A DNA stretch of 64,000 bases, from the NCBI RefSeq assembly GCF_036324505.1, contig NC_086350.1, forward strand, positions 10,619,032 to 10,683,031, in the 5' to 3' direction. The notes under the pieces are model-generated. The model ran no database searches and had not been told where the DNA came from. It saw only the letters and a program-made list of their open reading frames with translations. This document shows, one piece after another, positions 1 through 12,323 of this stretch (its first letter is position 1; every line of letters begins with the position of its first letter). A program made the position numbers and the translations under genes. This DNA is from Eleginops maclovinus. Taxonomy: Eukaryota > Chordata > Actinopteri > Perciformes > Eleginopidae.

Positions 1-843
1 AGGAGTTGAGCCTCGGACCTTGGAGGAGTGGAAGCTCTTGATCCAGTTGTCTCAGCGCTGCAGCGGGGACTCAGACTCAGAGCAGGTGACGGGTGTGAAT
101 GGGAGCAGCTTGTCCAACGGCACGGACGATTGTGGTGGAAAGATGAGCCCGGAGAACTTGACCCTGATGCTGGCTCGCAGCGCCGGGCCTGATCGCGCCA
201 TGGCCGTCCTGGAGGAGTGTGGGGTGCAGCTCGACCTTTCACCGCATTCCAAACTGGTCTGTGAGCTGCTGAGAGTCACTGAGAAGAGGCAGAGGTCAGT
301 CAGGAATGACTATGTTTATTTTGATCCATTAGCAATATTATTAAATGCACCTCTTGAAGAGATCAGAGTAAAACATTCAGAGGTTCGGCGTGTGTGGGAG
401 GGGGAACTTCGTTGATTTGCTCATCTCTCTGCATTGACCAATCAGCTCAATACTTCCTCACTATGAGTGGGACCCAGTTGGCTATCCTGGCTCCTGTTTT
501 GAAGTTTCCTTGCCCAATATAAATAAATACATTAAAAAGTTCTGTTCTGTAGGAAGCACTCAGAGAGGATTGGCTTATTTAAAAGTTAATCCCTGAAGGA
601 TACCTGCTATCTTTTAAGGTTGAATACACTTATTGTAAGCTGCTTTGGATATAAAGGCGTTAGCTAAATGTATTGTACTGTAATGACACCTTTATCATTT
701 GATAACTGCTTCTTCTGTAATCAAACACAATCCGTTTCATTCATCAGGTATTGCATTTCTAAATGTTTAGTTTCTGTTTCAGAGCGATGATCCAGACGAT
801 GCTCGAGCGCTGTGATCGGTTCCTGTGGTCTCAGCACGCCTAA
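1..843 (+). CDS. 3' end of a protein-coding gene, possibly hps3 (BLOC-2 subunit)
   Basis: Two terminal coding exons are visible. The first runs in from the left edge to 294 and ends in a GTCAGT donor; the second is 783-843 after a TTTCTGTTTCAG acceptor and ends in TAA at 841-843. The phases join cleanly (AG/A) and the protein ends in MLERCDRFLWSQHA. The earlier exon carries the segments EEWKLLIQLSQRC and MAVLEECGVQLDLSPHSKLV, which look helical and soluble. There is no signal peptide or membrane segment in the visible part. From memory the C-terminus resembles HPS3, a subunit of the BLOC-2 complex for lysosome-related organelle biogenesis, but this rests on recall of the family tail and no domain can be shown here. 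A polyadenylation signal follows at 1123. Coding status is secure; identity is tentative, so no symbol is given. Confidence 0.6.
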
Positions 844-1122
844 CTGAAGACCAGCTGCAGCTTCTCTACGCTAAGCAACATGACTAACACTGAACACTGA
901 AATGTACCCAATACCTGCTGTGAACTCAATGTATGCGCTGTAATTAATGGCAAAACTTTCAAGTGTAATGAAGGTACGTATCATCCCAGTGAGAGAGGTA
1001 TTATTACTTTAGCTTTGCACTGATCTTTACGGTTATTTTATGATTTATATAATTATTTTTGCATGTTCAGGTTATCAAAACTCTTCATATATAAAAATGA
1101 ACTAACCAGGTAATGCCTTGTG

Positions 1123-1128
1123 AATAAA
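1123..1128 (+). terminator. Polyadenylation signal of the left-edge gene
   Basis: AATAAA lies about 280 bases after the stop codon at 841-843, in AT-rich sequence with no further coding potential. It is the first canonical hexamer downstream and would give a short 3' UTR. Confidence 0.5.
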
Positions 1129-1802
1129 AAGATATTTTTTTGTGTTTTAAGAATAAAATATGTGTCATTATAATGAAAGTCAAAGCTGTTTCCCCATAAA
1201 GAGCAGAACACAAACACAATATAACAGCAGAAGTCTTAATAAATGTGTGCTTTTGTTTATTTTCTGCAAACAGCAATACAAATAAAAAGCAATAATAATT
1301 TATTTAAATGTTTTATTGTTTATGGGTTTTTTTTTTATTGGTATTTCAGAAATACTTTATCCCAAACTGGGACTTTTTAAAGTTTTTTAAAGTCATATAA
1401 AATGCATGTTTCTGCTCCTTACTCTAGTATTAGTGCACCATTTAAGTTATGAAACAGGTATAAAGGTCATGTGATCTGACTTATCTACCTTTTCTTCAGC
1501 GGGACACAACATATTTTCTACATTTCAGAACGTCACATACAGTGGATTATGGGTAATGCGGAGATCATTTTAATAACTTGGTAATGAAATGGGACCGATG
1601 ACTCGGTTGATGGTATCACACACCTGGAGCATCAAAGGGAGGACGGGGCGGCCCGGTGCGTCACATTTGAGCTTTAAAGGCTTTCACAGGACATAACCGC
1701 TAGTCACATCCCCTACACCGAGTTAACCGACCTTTATTTCTGACAAAAAACATTCTTATGTTCATCCTTATCACTTGTTCTTTATTTATTTCCCCGTCTC
1801 AC

Positions 1803-2428
1803 CAGTGATGGAGGAAGTATTCAGATCCTGAACTTTGATAAAAGTGCTATTACCACTCTGAAATACCGTGTTACAAGTTATGTGTTGTATTGAAAAGTAT
1901 GTTTGTATATTTAGGAGCGTTTACTTAAAGTAATAGAATGAATCAATGCAGAACAATGACGTCTGTGACTACTTTATATCATTACACTTTTACTCATGTA
2001 TTAATGTATAAGTAGGATTTTACTGTCAGTATCGATCAACATCCTCATTGTTTACTCAAGTCATCAATTCAGTTACTTGTTTTGGTTTTAAAAAATGTCT
2101 CCATTCAATATTCCAAACTTGAAAAGTATAAATAAAAATCTATATAAGGAAAAGCGGTAAATCCTCACTTTTGAGAATAAAAGCTGGCAATCAATTTATA
2201 TCAATAAACTAATCAATTAATCAACTCGGCTTGTATTTGATTTATTGTCAGGTGCAGTTTTTTATATAATAATAAAGAAACCTTTCATATGTTGTATATG
2301 TCACAATATTAGCTATAACTAATACAATGAAATAAGTGTAATGCAATACAAAGTACAGCATTAGCCCTTAAATGAAGAAGAGTAAGTACATTACTTGAGT
2401 AACTGTACTCGGTTAAATTCCACCACTG
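1803..2428. mobile_element. Non-autonomous hAT-like MITE, copy 1
   Basis: The element begins CAGTGATGGAGGAAG and ends in TCCACCACTG, so its ends are imperfect inverted repeats of CAGTGGTGGA. The interior is AT-rich and full of ACTTTTACTC and AAGTACA words, as in a very common teleost MITE. There is no ORF. The flanking octamers share only CTCAC, so a target duplication is weak. It fills most of the gap between the left-edge gene and tpo. Confidence 0.6.
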
Positions 2429-2851
2429 AAGCTCACCCACCTATCCTGTGTCACTGGCACACGGACGATCAGATTATAAGCAAAATAATCCATTAAGAAA
2501 TGTACTGTTTGTCATTGTGAAATGTAAATGTGCTGCTGCTGCTTCATGATAATAATCAAGTCTGTCTTTGCAATGAGCTTCTAAATGTTCTTCATTCAAT
2601 ATTTCCACTGCCGGTTTCTGTTTGTGTCCCCCGCTACAAAGATGTATTCTCTTGAGGGATGGGTAGAACTGTGTAATTTAATTGGAAAGATCCAAACAAT
2701 GATGAGAGGTTTTCATCAGGCGGACAGAGAGTACATTTGATTTGAATGTTATTAGGTAGAGGCAGTGAGTCGAGCGTTTGATGTTGCCTTCCTGTCACCA
2801 GGAGGACAGATAAGGGGATTCTGCACATACCTGTTGGCCCTGCTGCCAGTG

Positions 2852-2857
2852 TATAAA
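2852..2857 (+). promoter_or_regulatory. Candidate TATA box of tpo
   Basis: TATAAA sits about 138 bases before the tpo start codon at 2990, in the context AGTGTATAAAGGGC. A start site about 25-30 bases downstream would give a 5' UTR of roughly 110 bases with no intron. This fits a tissue-restricted gene such as thyroid peroxidase, but it is inferred from position alone. Confidence 0.45.
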
Positions 2858-2989
2858 GGGCATCCTCGAAGCTCCCAAACACACACACACACACACACAA
2901 ATGTTGGCTCTCAATATGAGTCACAATCAGCAGCAGTGGTTAATTTCCTGAATCCTTTCTGCACTGTTTGAACAGTTTAAATGTTTTAG

Positions 2990-5900
2990 ATGGACGCAGC
3001 ATTCATGGTGAGTTTCTTTTTATTTCCATCCTGATTTAATAAACAAAAAAGGATGCTTCTGGAGTTATTCAGAGGGATGTGTTTTGGTTTTAGGTGTCCT
3101 TCTCCCTGCTTGGACTGGCTCTTGTCCTGCTCTCCTTCCCTGAGCGTGTTTCTCTGAACAGAGTATTTGACAACACCTCAGGTGGGCATTTTTGCTAAAT
3201 TGTTTCTGATGCGTCCACATATTAAGGAGCTTTTTGTAACTGAATCTTTGTCTTCCTCTGTGCTGATGTCAGGAACTGTGTATCCAGGATCTGTCTTTGT
3301 CAAGGAGGCTCTTCAGAGGGCCATCGAGCTGACTGATGCTGCTTACGCCCGCACAAGTGAAAGGTAAAAATGACTCGATGGACACAATCAAATTTACTTT
3401 ACTTTAGTATTTATTTATAATGCTACTTAATATTTGAATTCCACTACATCTAAGGGGCAAATCCCGCAAAATGCATCGTCACAGAGCAGAAAATAAGGGC
3501 TGTTTTTTAAGTAGCTAATGAAAAGTAGACTTTTTAAAATTGTGAATGTCATAGCGACGCTGCAAACATAGGATGATCTTATAAAACATGATGCATAGCT
3601 CTAGATAAAACCTCCCAACAATTTATTGGGAAGGAGTTCAATTCAAGGAGTTAAAGTTAGTTAAAGCACAAACTGAAACATCTACAGCAATACAAAAAAG
3701 AATACGGATTGATAAAGCAGTAATATTAATCCAGAAACAACATATATAATAGTAAAAACTGACAAGGAAAATACTTCTGCAACATGTGTCCTTTTACTAT
3801 TAATACCTTAGCTGATAATACTTACATACTTTTGCGTAGGTAAAGTTTGAGTGCTTGGTTATAGTTTAGTAATTTCCCAGTGTGTTATCATTACTTTTAA
3901 CTCATTAAAGGATCTGAATACTTCCTTGGATAAATCACATATTTAAGTCATTGTGTTGGCACCATTATCAAGCATATACATATAAAATGTTTCCAGGGTG
4001 AAGAAGTCTCTGTCTGAAGGCGCTCTGAGGCCCAGTGACCTGCTGGCCCAGTTCAAACAGATTGAAGCCAGGACCAGGACTCAGATCCGAGCTGCGGAGC
4101 TGCTGGACAACACGGTGGAGCTGATCAGAGAGATGGTCTACACCCACACCATGGTGCAGCCCGACCCAAAGGGTATCGAGCAGCAGCTTAACACAACAAG
4201 TAGAAATATCTCTGCCTTTTTTACTAGATGTTGAGGTCATTTTTGTTCCTTAGTGCCCCCAGTTTGTGTAAATGTATTAGTTTGTATCGAGGATCTACTA
4301 CTACTTACTGTATTTCACACTCGGGTCAATAAGGCAAGGGCAAATTATCACATTTTTATATTCCTTTCAAATATTGAAGTTATCATTTCTATGACGTGGT
4401 TGTTGTGGTTACTGTATGTTCCCAAAGAGCTGCTGAGTGACGGAGACATGGAGGAGCTGCTGCAGGTGACCGGCTGCTCCACTGAGCTGCAGAGACCCGG
4501 CTGTGACTCCGACTGTCTGTCCGAGCGCTACAGGTCCATCACAGGAGAGTGCAACAACAGGTCAGTGTTTACGAAATACATATGGTCACATAGCAGTGCT
4601 GTCTCAAATAGGTAACTAAGTTTGCAAATCTGCAAAGTAACTATCAACCTGATGTTTAACTTTCTCAACATTTTGTGGAGTAGAAGTAAAAGGTAGCATG
4701 ATGTTTAAATACTCAAGGAAAGTTAAACGTACCCCTTAGAGGTTTTAAGTTGTGATTTAAGAGTTTTTTATTCAGGTTTCCAAAAAATAAATAAACCATA
4801 CAAGCAGATGCTCATGTTGTTTGGAACACGGCATCAACACTACACACAAATCGCTGTGGATTGAAGTGTGATTTTTGTGTGCACGAATTGTTCTGTAGTG
4901 GAGTATTCTCACAGTTAAAGGTGATGAATACTTCTCTTACCACTGACTTTGTGTTTGTTGTGGTCTTGTTTAGACAGAATCCCAGATGGGGGGCTGCAAA
5001 CATCCCATATTCTCGCTGGCTGCCTGCAGAGTATGAGGATGTGTGGGGGATGCCTAGAGGCTGGGACTCTCAGCACACCTACAATAACGCCACTCTGCCT
5101 CCGGTGAGATTCCTGCAGCTGCTCTCAGCCGCCCTCTGTCCGTCAGCCGCTGTAACTCCTGTCTCTGTTTCAGGTGCGGCTGGTATCTCAGGAGGTGCTG
5201 TTCACTCACAATGACAACATCTCTCTGGACTCCGCTCTGTCCCACCTGCTGGTGGAGTGGGGTCAGTGGATCGACCACGACGTGGTGCTGACGCCTCAGA
5301 GCCCCAGCACAGCCGCCTTCAGGACCGGAGCTGACTGCACACGCACCTGCAGCCGGGACACGCCCTGCTTCCCCATACAGGTGCACCTCCTACCAGCTGC
5401 TGCTAAGCGTTCTTGTCCTTTGGTTTGACGGTCACACATCTTTCAATTTCATACCATATAGAACTCTTCTAGAAATGTTTCTGCCTAATATTCTTGATAC
5501 ACATTATGAAATAACTGTATAACTAAATATTCCTCATGCATCTTTCATTTCAAGATATCAGTTTCATTGATCTTGACAGAAATGTTTGTTCCGAATATTC
5601 TCGATAGACATACTAAAATAAGACTTCATATTTCTGTGAAAATTCCTTTATTATATATTATATACATTTCTAATGTATATAAGAAAAGAATGAAAGTATA
5701 AGAAATGAAAAAATAATTGAAAATAAATTAAATAATATAAGCTCTGCAATAATAAAGTGCTTAAAAGAATGACTTGGCTCTTCATAGGCCCATGCCCCAT
5801 GACCCTTTCACCTATTCTAATGAAGATCGGGCCTTTAGGTCAAAAACACATGCTTTTTAGCGGAAGTGACAAGATATCTATATTAGTATGAATGGAACAT

Positions 5901-8900
5901 TTTGTTCATAGTAGTTTTTAACCTCTCTCCTCAGATCCCTCTGTCAGATCCACGCAACGGGGTCCAGAGTTGCATGCCTTTCTTCCGCTCTTCTCCCAGC
6001 TGTGTCCCGTCTTACCGCCACCGAGAGCAGCTCAACGCCATCACCTCCTTCGTGGATGCCAGCATGGTGTACGGCAGCTCCTCAAGCCTGGCCTCGGCTC
6101 TGAGAAACAGCTCCTGCCGTCTTGGCTCGATGACTCTCAACTCCCAGCACTCAGACCAGGATCTGGCCTACATGCCTTTCCTGCCGCGCCTGCAGGCTCA
6201 CCTGGACCCCTGCGGCCCAAGAAACTCCTCCAGCTCTCGGGTATCAGACAGATCCAGGGGCCAGGAAAACACTACATCCTGCTTTCAAGCTGGTTAGCAA
6301 GTATTTTTAACCGGGATGAAGTTAGTTCTGGATTAGATATTGAAAAGAAATTCAATATAGTCTTCATTCCGTTTCCCAAACTCTCCACAGTGAGCGGACG
6401 ATTAGCTCACATCCGAGCCCTCACTCTTAACCAATGGGTTTCAATTATTGACCATCAATGAGTGAATGTAGTGAGCTGTCTGACCTCTGCGGCTTCACTG
6501 GAGCTGTTGTTTGTGATTTGTGTTTCACAGGTGATTCCAGAGCGAATGAGCACCTGGGTATGATCGCTCTGCACACACTGTTTCTGAGGGAGCACAACCG
6601 GCTGGTCAGAGAGCTGCACCTGCTCAACCCTCACTGGAGCCCTGACACACTCTACCAGGAGGCCCGCAAGATCATGGGAGCCATTCACCAGGTAGCCTCT
6701 TCATCCTGTTCGCCTTAGACTTCTGGATTTTCCAGTACTCTGACCTACCTTTTTCTGACAGATCCTCACATGGGAGCACTACCTGCCGCGGGTCCTCGGT
6801 GAGAGCACCATGTCTCATCTGATGCCTCCCTATGAGGGTTACGACCCTGAGGTGGATCCCAGCATCGCTAACGCCTTCGCTGCTGCCGCTTTCCGTTTTG
6901 CCCACGTCACCGTTCAGCCAGTGGTGATCAGGCTGGGTCCGGGATACACCGCTAACTCCGAGCATCCCCCGCTGGCACTGCATCATTCACTGTTTGCCTC
7001 CTGGAGGGTCGTGCAGGAAGGTACAAACACAAAGCTGTCATACATTCAAATTGAATAACAATTTACTAACTATATCTGTTTCTAAATATGTTTCTCTCCT
7101 GGTGTGTCAGGTGGTATAGATCCTGTGCTGCGTGGTCTGTTGCTGTCTCCAGCCAAGCTGCAAACTCCCGGGCAGATGATGGTGGAGGAGCTGACCGAGA
7201 GGCTGTTTCAGGCTCAGGGGGGGATGCCTCTGGACCTCGGTGCCCTTAACCTGCAGAGAGGCCGGGATCATGGCCTGCCTGGTACCAGCTTTATAACGTC
7301 TGCCACAGTACAGTGTTATTGTAGCATACCGAAAGTCAGCTGCTGACTGGTTAAGAGTTATTTCAACAAAGGCTTTGGGCACCGGCCCTTTAATTAGATT
7401 ATTATGTGGTCAAATTATAATGGAGAAAAAGCAGACATTTGCGTTGGGCAACCAAAACAATCTAGATTGATAAATAAAACAACAGGAAGAGGAAATATTC
7501 TGTATTTTTGAAATATTTGGGTTTATCTCTTTAAATATATGATATTTGCTATGGAACAATGTTGAGTCTTCTGCCCCAAAAGTTAATATCTGAAGTTAAT
7601 TAAGTTATTCTGAGTTTTAGTACAGGTAACTGAACCTGCGTATGAAAAGCTCTCCCCTCACTTCCTGTCCCATCAGGATACGGCTCATGGAGGAAGTCTT
7701 GCAACCTCTCCATTCCCAACACTACATCAGACCTGGCAGAACTTCTGGGAAACTCCACGTTGGCTCACAAACTGCAGCTCCTGTACGGGACGCCGCACAA
7801 CATCGATGTGTGGGTGGGGGCAATCTCTGAGCCCGCTCTCCCTGGAGGAAGAGTCGGACCGCTGCTGTCCTGTCTCCTGGCGAGACAGTTCAGAGCGCTG
7901 AGAGACGGGGACAGGTGAAATTAAATGCTACGGTTTAAAAGTCTTACCATTCCAATTAGGGCTGCATCCTTTGGTCAAGAAAATGTTGGAAAATAGAGAA
8001 AGATATCCATCCCAGGTTCCCAAAGTCCAAGTTGATGTCTACAGATGTCGGTTTTTGTTAGTCCAAAACCCAAAGATATGCACTTAAATATATAACAGAT
8101 AAATATAGAAAAATCTTAGAGGCTGAAAACAGCATTTGTGCCAATTTTGCATGACAAATTACTTTAACCATCCATCGAATATCAAAATGATTTAGATGTT
8201 GATTGACCCATTTCAGGTTTGTCTTCTTTGCATTTCTTTTGACATATTTCGACTTGTTTTGTCTCTCGAGGTTTTGGTGGGAGGCAGAGGGAGTGTTCAG
8301 CAGCTCCCAGAGGAGACACCTCAACGCTGTCTCTCTGTCCCGCATCATATGTGACAACAGCCACATCACTCACGTCCCCGCTGACCCGTTCTCACGGACC
8401 GAGAGGCCGGAGGACATGCTACCCTGTTCACACCCACTCATCTCCCACCTCGACCTCAGCCCGTGGAAAGAACCAGACGCAGGTGAGGGACAGGAAAAGA
8501 ATACAGTGTTGTGTCAGGTTTGTGTTGTTGTTGTTTTAACATTGACTTTCCCTCTCTATTCCAGATCCCAGCTGTGGTCCCATACCCAGGATTCAGTCTG
8601 GCTACTCTCTTCTCTGTGGCTCTGTGATTCTGTTTCAGTGTCACTCTGGCTTCAAGCTGCTGGGATCTTCGTCTGTCAGCTGTGATCCGAACAGCCAGCA
8701 GTGGAGACCAGCACCCCCAACATGTCAAGGTACTGAGACTGAACTCGGCCTGGTGACCTATAAAGATGTTAGGCGAAAGATTGGGAGAGGGAATCACATC
8801 TAACAAAATTGTTTGAGGTTGTGGTCAACATTCAGACGTGAACCACAACTTTTCACTTAATTCTATCTTGAAAGCAGCAAAATCGGTAAAACAACCTACA

Positions 8901-10017
8901 ATTAGGGTCCATTCATTTGCTGTTCTAGAGATTCACATGATCTTCCTCAGCAAATGTCAATGGATTGTAGATTTTCAAATTTCTATTTTTTACTTAAAGA
9001 TTAGCAATAATTGTGAATAACGGGCCATTCGAGACAAAACGCATGCAATACTGATTAAAGTGTTTTTCCCTGATTGTTGCAGATATAAATGAATGTGAAG
9101 ACCAAACTTCTGTCTGCCCACAAAGCCTGGAGTGTCTCAACACCCCAGGCTCCTTTATCTGCTCAGGTTGGTTCAGACCACTTCATTATGCTCCTCTTTC
9201 AAGCTCATTGTCTGCCTGTTCGAATGAGGTGACAAATCCCTCCGTACTTACAATGTTGAGACATTGACATACACAACATAAAAGCATATTTTATTTAACA
9301 TGTTGTTAATGTCCCTTCATGTCTGTATGCACTGATCCAGATCCCTCCTCGCTGTCAGTCATCTCTGTCGTCGCTGCAGTGATAGTGGTGATTGGTAGTG
9401 TGGCTGCACTGATAGTGATCATGTTCTTTTATCGACGGTAAGTCACTAAAGATACAAATCAATTTTATGGCTCCAGATTTAGCTATTTAATACAAATAGG
9501 ACAGCTTATATATTCCCAAATCCAAATGTAGAAACACTGAACAGTTACTTAATTCCTGTGAAAAAGAAAATCAGACCTTAGAGTAGAAGAAAACTAAAAC
9601 CACAATGTGAAAATATGAAACATTTATTTTGTCCTGTGAACCACTTGTAGTCAACTTTTCATGAGCTCAGACAAACAGCCTTGTTTTCAGGGTCATGACA
9701 ATTAAAGGACATGTTTCTATTGAATACAGTAAATCACAATCACAACGTTGAACACAAGTATTTCCTTGATGTGTAAAAAAACAAGTGATTCCAAAGCTAT
9801 TGGAAAAATGTAGAAGTATAAAGTAGCATTAAATTAAATTGTACTAAGTGCAAAAAGAAAGACAAACATTATTTGTTAAATAGACATGTTTTATAAATTG
9901 TTTATTTGTCCCTGAAACAAACTAATACTAAAAAGTTCAAATAAATCTCTTTCTTACAGATATTTCCCCAAGAAAGAAGAGTTGGTCAATGCTGGATGTT
10001 GCCAGGGGAAAGGTTAA
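2990..10017 (+). CDS. tpo: Thyroid peroxidase (membrane haem peroxidase)
   Basis: Seventeen coding exons join in phase to 881 codons plus stop: 2990-3007, 3094-3181, 3273-3363, 3997-4172, 4428-4560, 4974-5103, 5174-5380, 5935-6292, 6531-6691, 6762-7020, 7111-7281, 7677-7914, 8271-8482, 8565-8729, 9083-9166, 9341-9437 and 9960-10017. The order is a signal peptide, an animal haem peroxidase domain, one sushi/CCP domain (exon 14), a short calcium-binding EGF-like piece starting DINEC (exon 15), a membrane span (exon 16) and a short basic tail. The distal haem site WGQWIDHD and the conserved [13 protein letters not shown] are present; the proximal site reads RFAH. TPO iodinates and couples tyrosines of thyroglobulin at the apical thyrocyte membrane. 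The CCP-EGF-membrane tail separates it from the leukocyte peroxidases. Human TPO has 933 residues. Confidence 0.95.
3396..3931. mobile_element. Degraded hAT-like MITE, copy 2, in a tpo intron
   Basis: The intron between tpo exons 3 and 4 holds the same words as the other copies: CTTTACTTTAGTATTT near the left end, CACTACATCT inside, and AAAGGATCTGAATACTTCC at the right end. The outermost terminal repeats are lost, so this is an old, decayed copy. No ORF. Confidence 0.45.
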
Positions 10018-12323
10018 AGAAGAGTTTGGTAAATGTATGTTCGTTCTTTTGCATTATGTTATATAAAAACTATCTGGCAGTATTAATTATTTCAAGTTGC
10101 AAACACTGTATATTGGTCTGTGTAGAGGTAGAATGTTTTCTCTCTTTAATTTATAATAACTATATAACACTAAGGTGTGATAAATGTTTTACTACAGTTT
10201 GTATCTATAAACGGGAGCTGCATTTCCTCTGACTAAACTCAGATTGTGCTCATTCGTTTACTACAAGTCAAACTACTTATTAATTAAGATTGATCTGTGT
10301 GATTAGGTCATGAAAACAGAATAACAAGCTTACCAAAGACCGTTTAAATCCGGATGCTGAAATCGCACTGGAATGTCAGCTCCAAAAACAGATTTTCATA
10401 CCACAAAGCCCCTCTGAGCGGTTCCCTGTGCCTGAACCTTGCTTACAAATCTTTTAAGTAACTGTTTCAAAGCGTTATTATCGGGGTTACCCGGCTGTTC
10501 CTGCCCACGACCTTAATCTAAAGACAGATCAGCACCCTTATAGAAGAACAGATGGCAGTTTAGGGCCATTCTGAGCTGAGGCAGGGGGTACTATTGAGAG
10601 AAAAACCTCTAAAACTACATTTATGAAAGTATAGAATTACCGTTATGATATAATTTCTTAAGAAATCGCCAAGAATATGTTGTGCGAAGTCACAGTAACA
10701 TTGGTCTTTGCCCTCAAAATTTGAAGAAATTTCCTCAAGGCATTCCTGAAATAATAAAAATAATGAATTATATTTATATAGCGCTTTCAAAATGAGTCTT
10801 GGAACAACAGTAAAGAAAACGTAAATACCTCCATCCATGAGAGAAACTCAGATAATATTAGAAATAAAAGTGGAACATTTGACAAAAAGAACTTGAACAC
10901 TCAGAGATTATGTCACAAAATTACAGAGATTAAAGTATAAAGAATTTTAGTTTTTAGTTTCAAGGAACAACAATGGCTGGTTCAGTTTCATCACAAATGC
11001 CAACAGTAAACAAGAATGGGAACTTTTTTCTCTGAATATCACCCACCTGCCCCAAAACTGTAGAATAATGGTTTTCATTTGTTTTTTACCTACAATAGAC
11101 CTAATACAAATTATCACCATGTTACTGTGTCATGTGGTTGTGATCAAATGAATCCCTGTGACGTTCCCACACCAAACCTCACAAACAGCCGACATCAAAG
11201 ACAAACCAGCTGCTTAATTTATCTGCTATCAGATTTTATTCAAGCAAGACATATAAATCACACACAGTACAAAGGTGATGTAGTGAGGCTTCAATGTGTT
11301 GTATTTAATGGAGTGTTTTGATTATCAGTACACTGAAGTTAGGTGCCTTAAAAGCAGTAATTATTGCACAACATTCATCATTTTAACATTCAACAGGCTG
11401 TTTTCTGTAAAGGAAAGTTGGCCATTGATAATAACTAATCTATACTGTAAAGCACAACCAATATACATTGTATAATATGGCTATTTACTGCATTCATGCA
11501 ACGTTATTTATGGCTTTAAATTGTCTTTACATCCTCCTCATTGCAGACAAAACTGGTCATATTGCAATCTCTGGTATTAAAGCTTGTTCATTTTCGGACT
11601 ATATTGTGAAACTGTCACCATTTTGAGCGTGGGGGTGTCATGACTAAATCATTAACAATATTTCTGGTAATGAAGGTCAGGCTGACATGAAGCTGTTTTC
11701 TATTGTGTGAATTTGAAAGGCATCTAGGACAGGTAGTGCATGAGGGCATCAACACATTTAAGGCCATGCTGAGAGAAGGTCTGTTGTGTTTTAACCGATG
11801 ACTCAAATTTACTAGAGATGCTAGTGTGCATTATATTTCTGTAAAAATACTTGTTGTGAAGAATCCACATAGATATTGCTTATCTCACAGTAGAACTATA
11901 ACATAGTTACATATAAATATGTAATACTTGAGGTAAGAGACCAACTAAACTCTCTACACTGCTATCATGCGTTGTGCTTATCTTTTCATGATACATAGAG
12001 TCTATTAGGATCAAAATAAGAAGTTTACTCCACCGGGGAGAAACAGCAACAGCTCTGGAGAGTTACTGTAGGCCTGCAGAATAACAGAAATATATTTTAC
12101 ATATCTCGGAATAACGCATTTTGTAATGTCATGTTTCCTTCTCGCTGTGCTGGCTTTTCCATATCGAATAAAAGTGGCCCATTTTTCTGCTTCCCTTGTT
12201 GGTCGACGCCTGCTGCAGCACTGATGCTGTCCAACCCTCTGCTACAAAAGCTAAACCCCTGATTGTTACCACAGTTTAACCCTGATCTCAAATGCTCCAG
12301 GTCCTGGGATGATGTGGGGGTCT
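10018..12323. other. Gap between the convergent genes tpo and rab3il1
   Basis: This interval holds the 3' UTRs of the two convergent genes. Near 10690-10755 there is a fragment of a common teleost repeat (AATTTGAAGAAATTTCCTC), followed at about 10770 by TTTATATAGCGCTTTC, a sequence often seen at fish repeat ends. I see no convincing exon, RNA gene or conserved motif; the short ORFs here are AT-rich and featureless. Confidence 0.5.
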
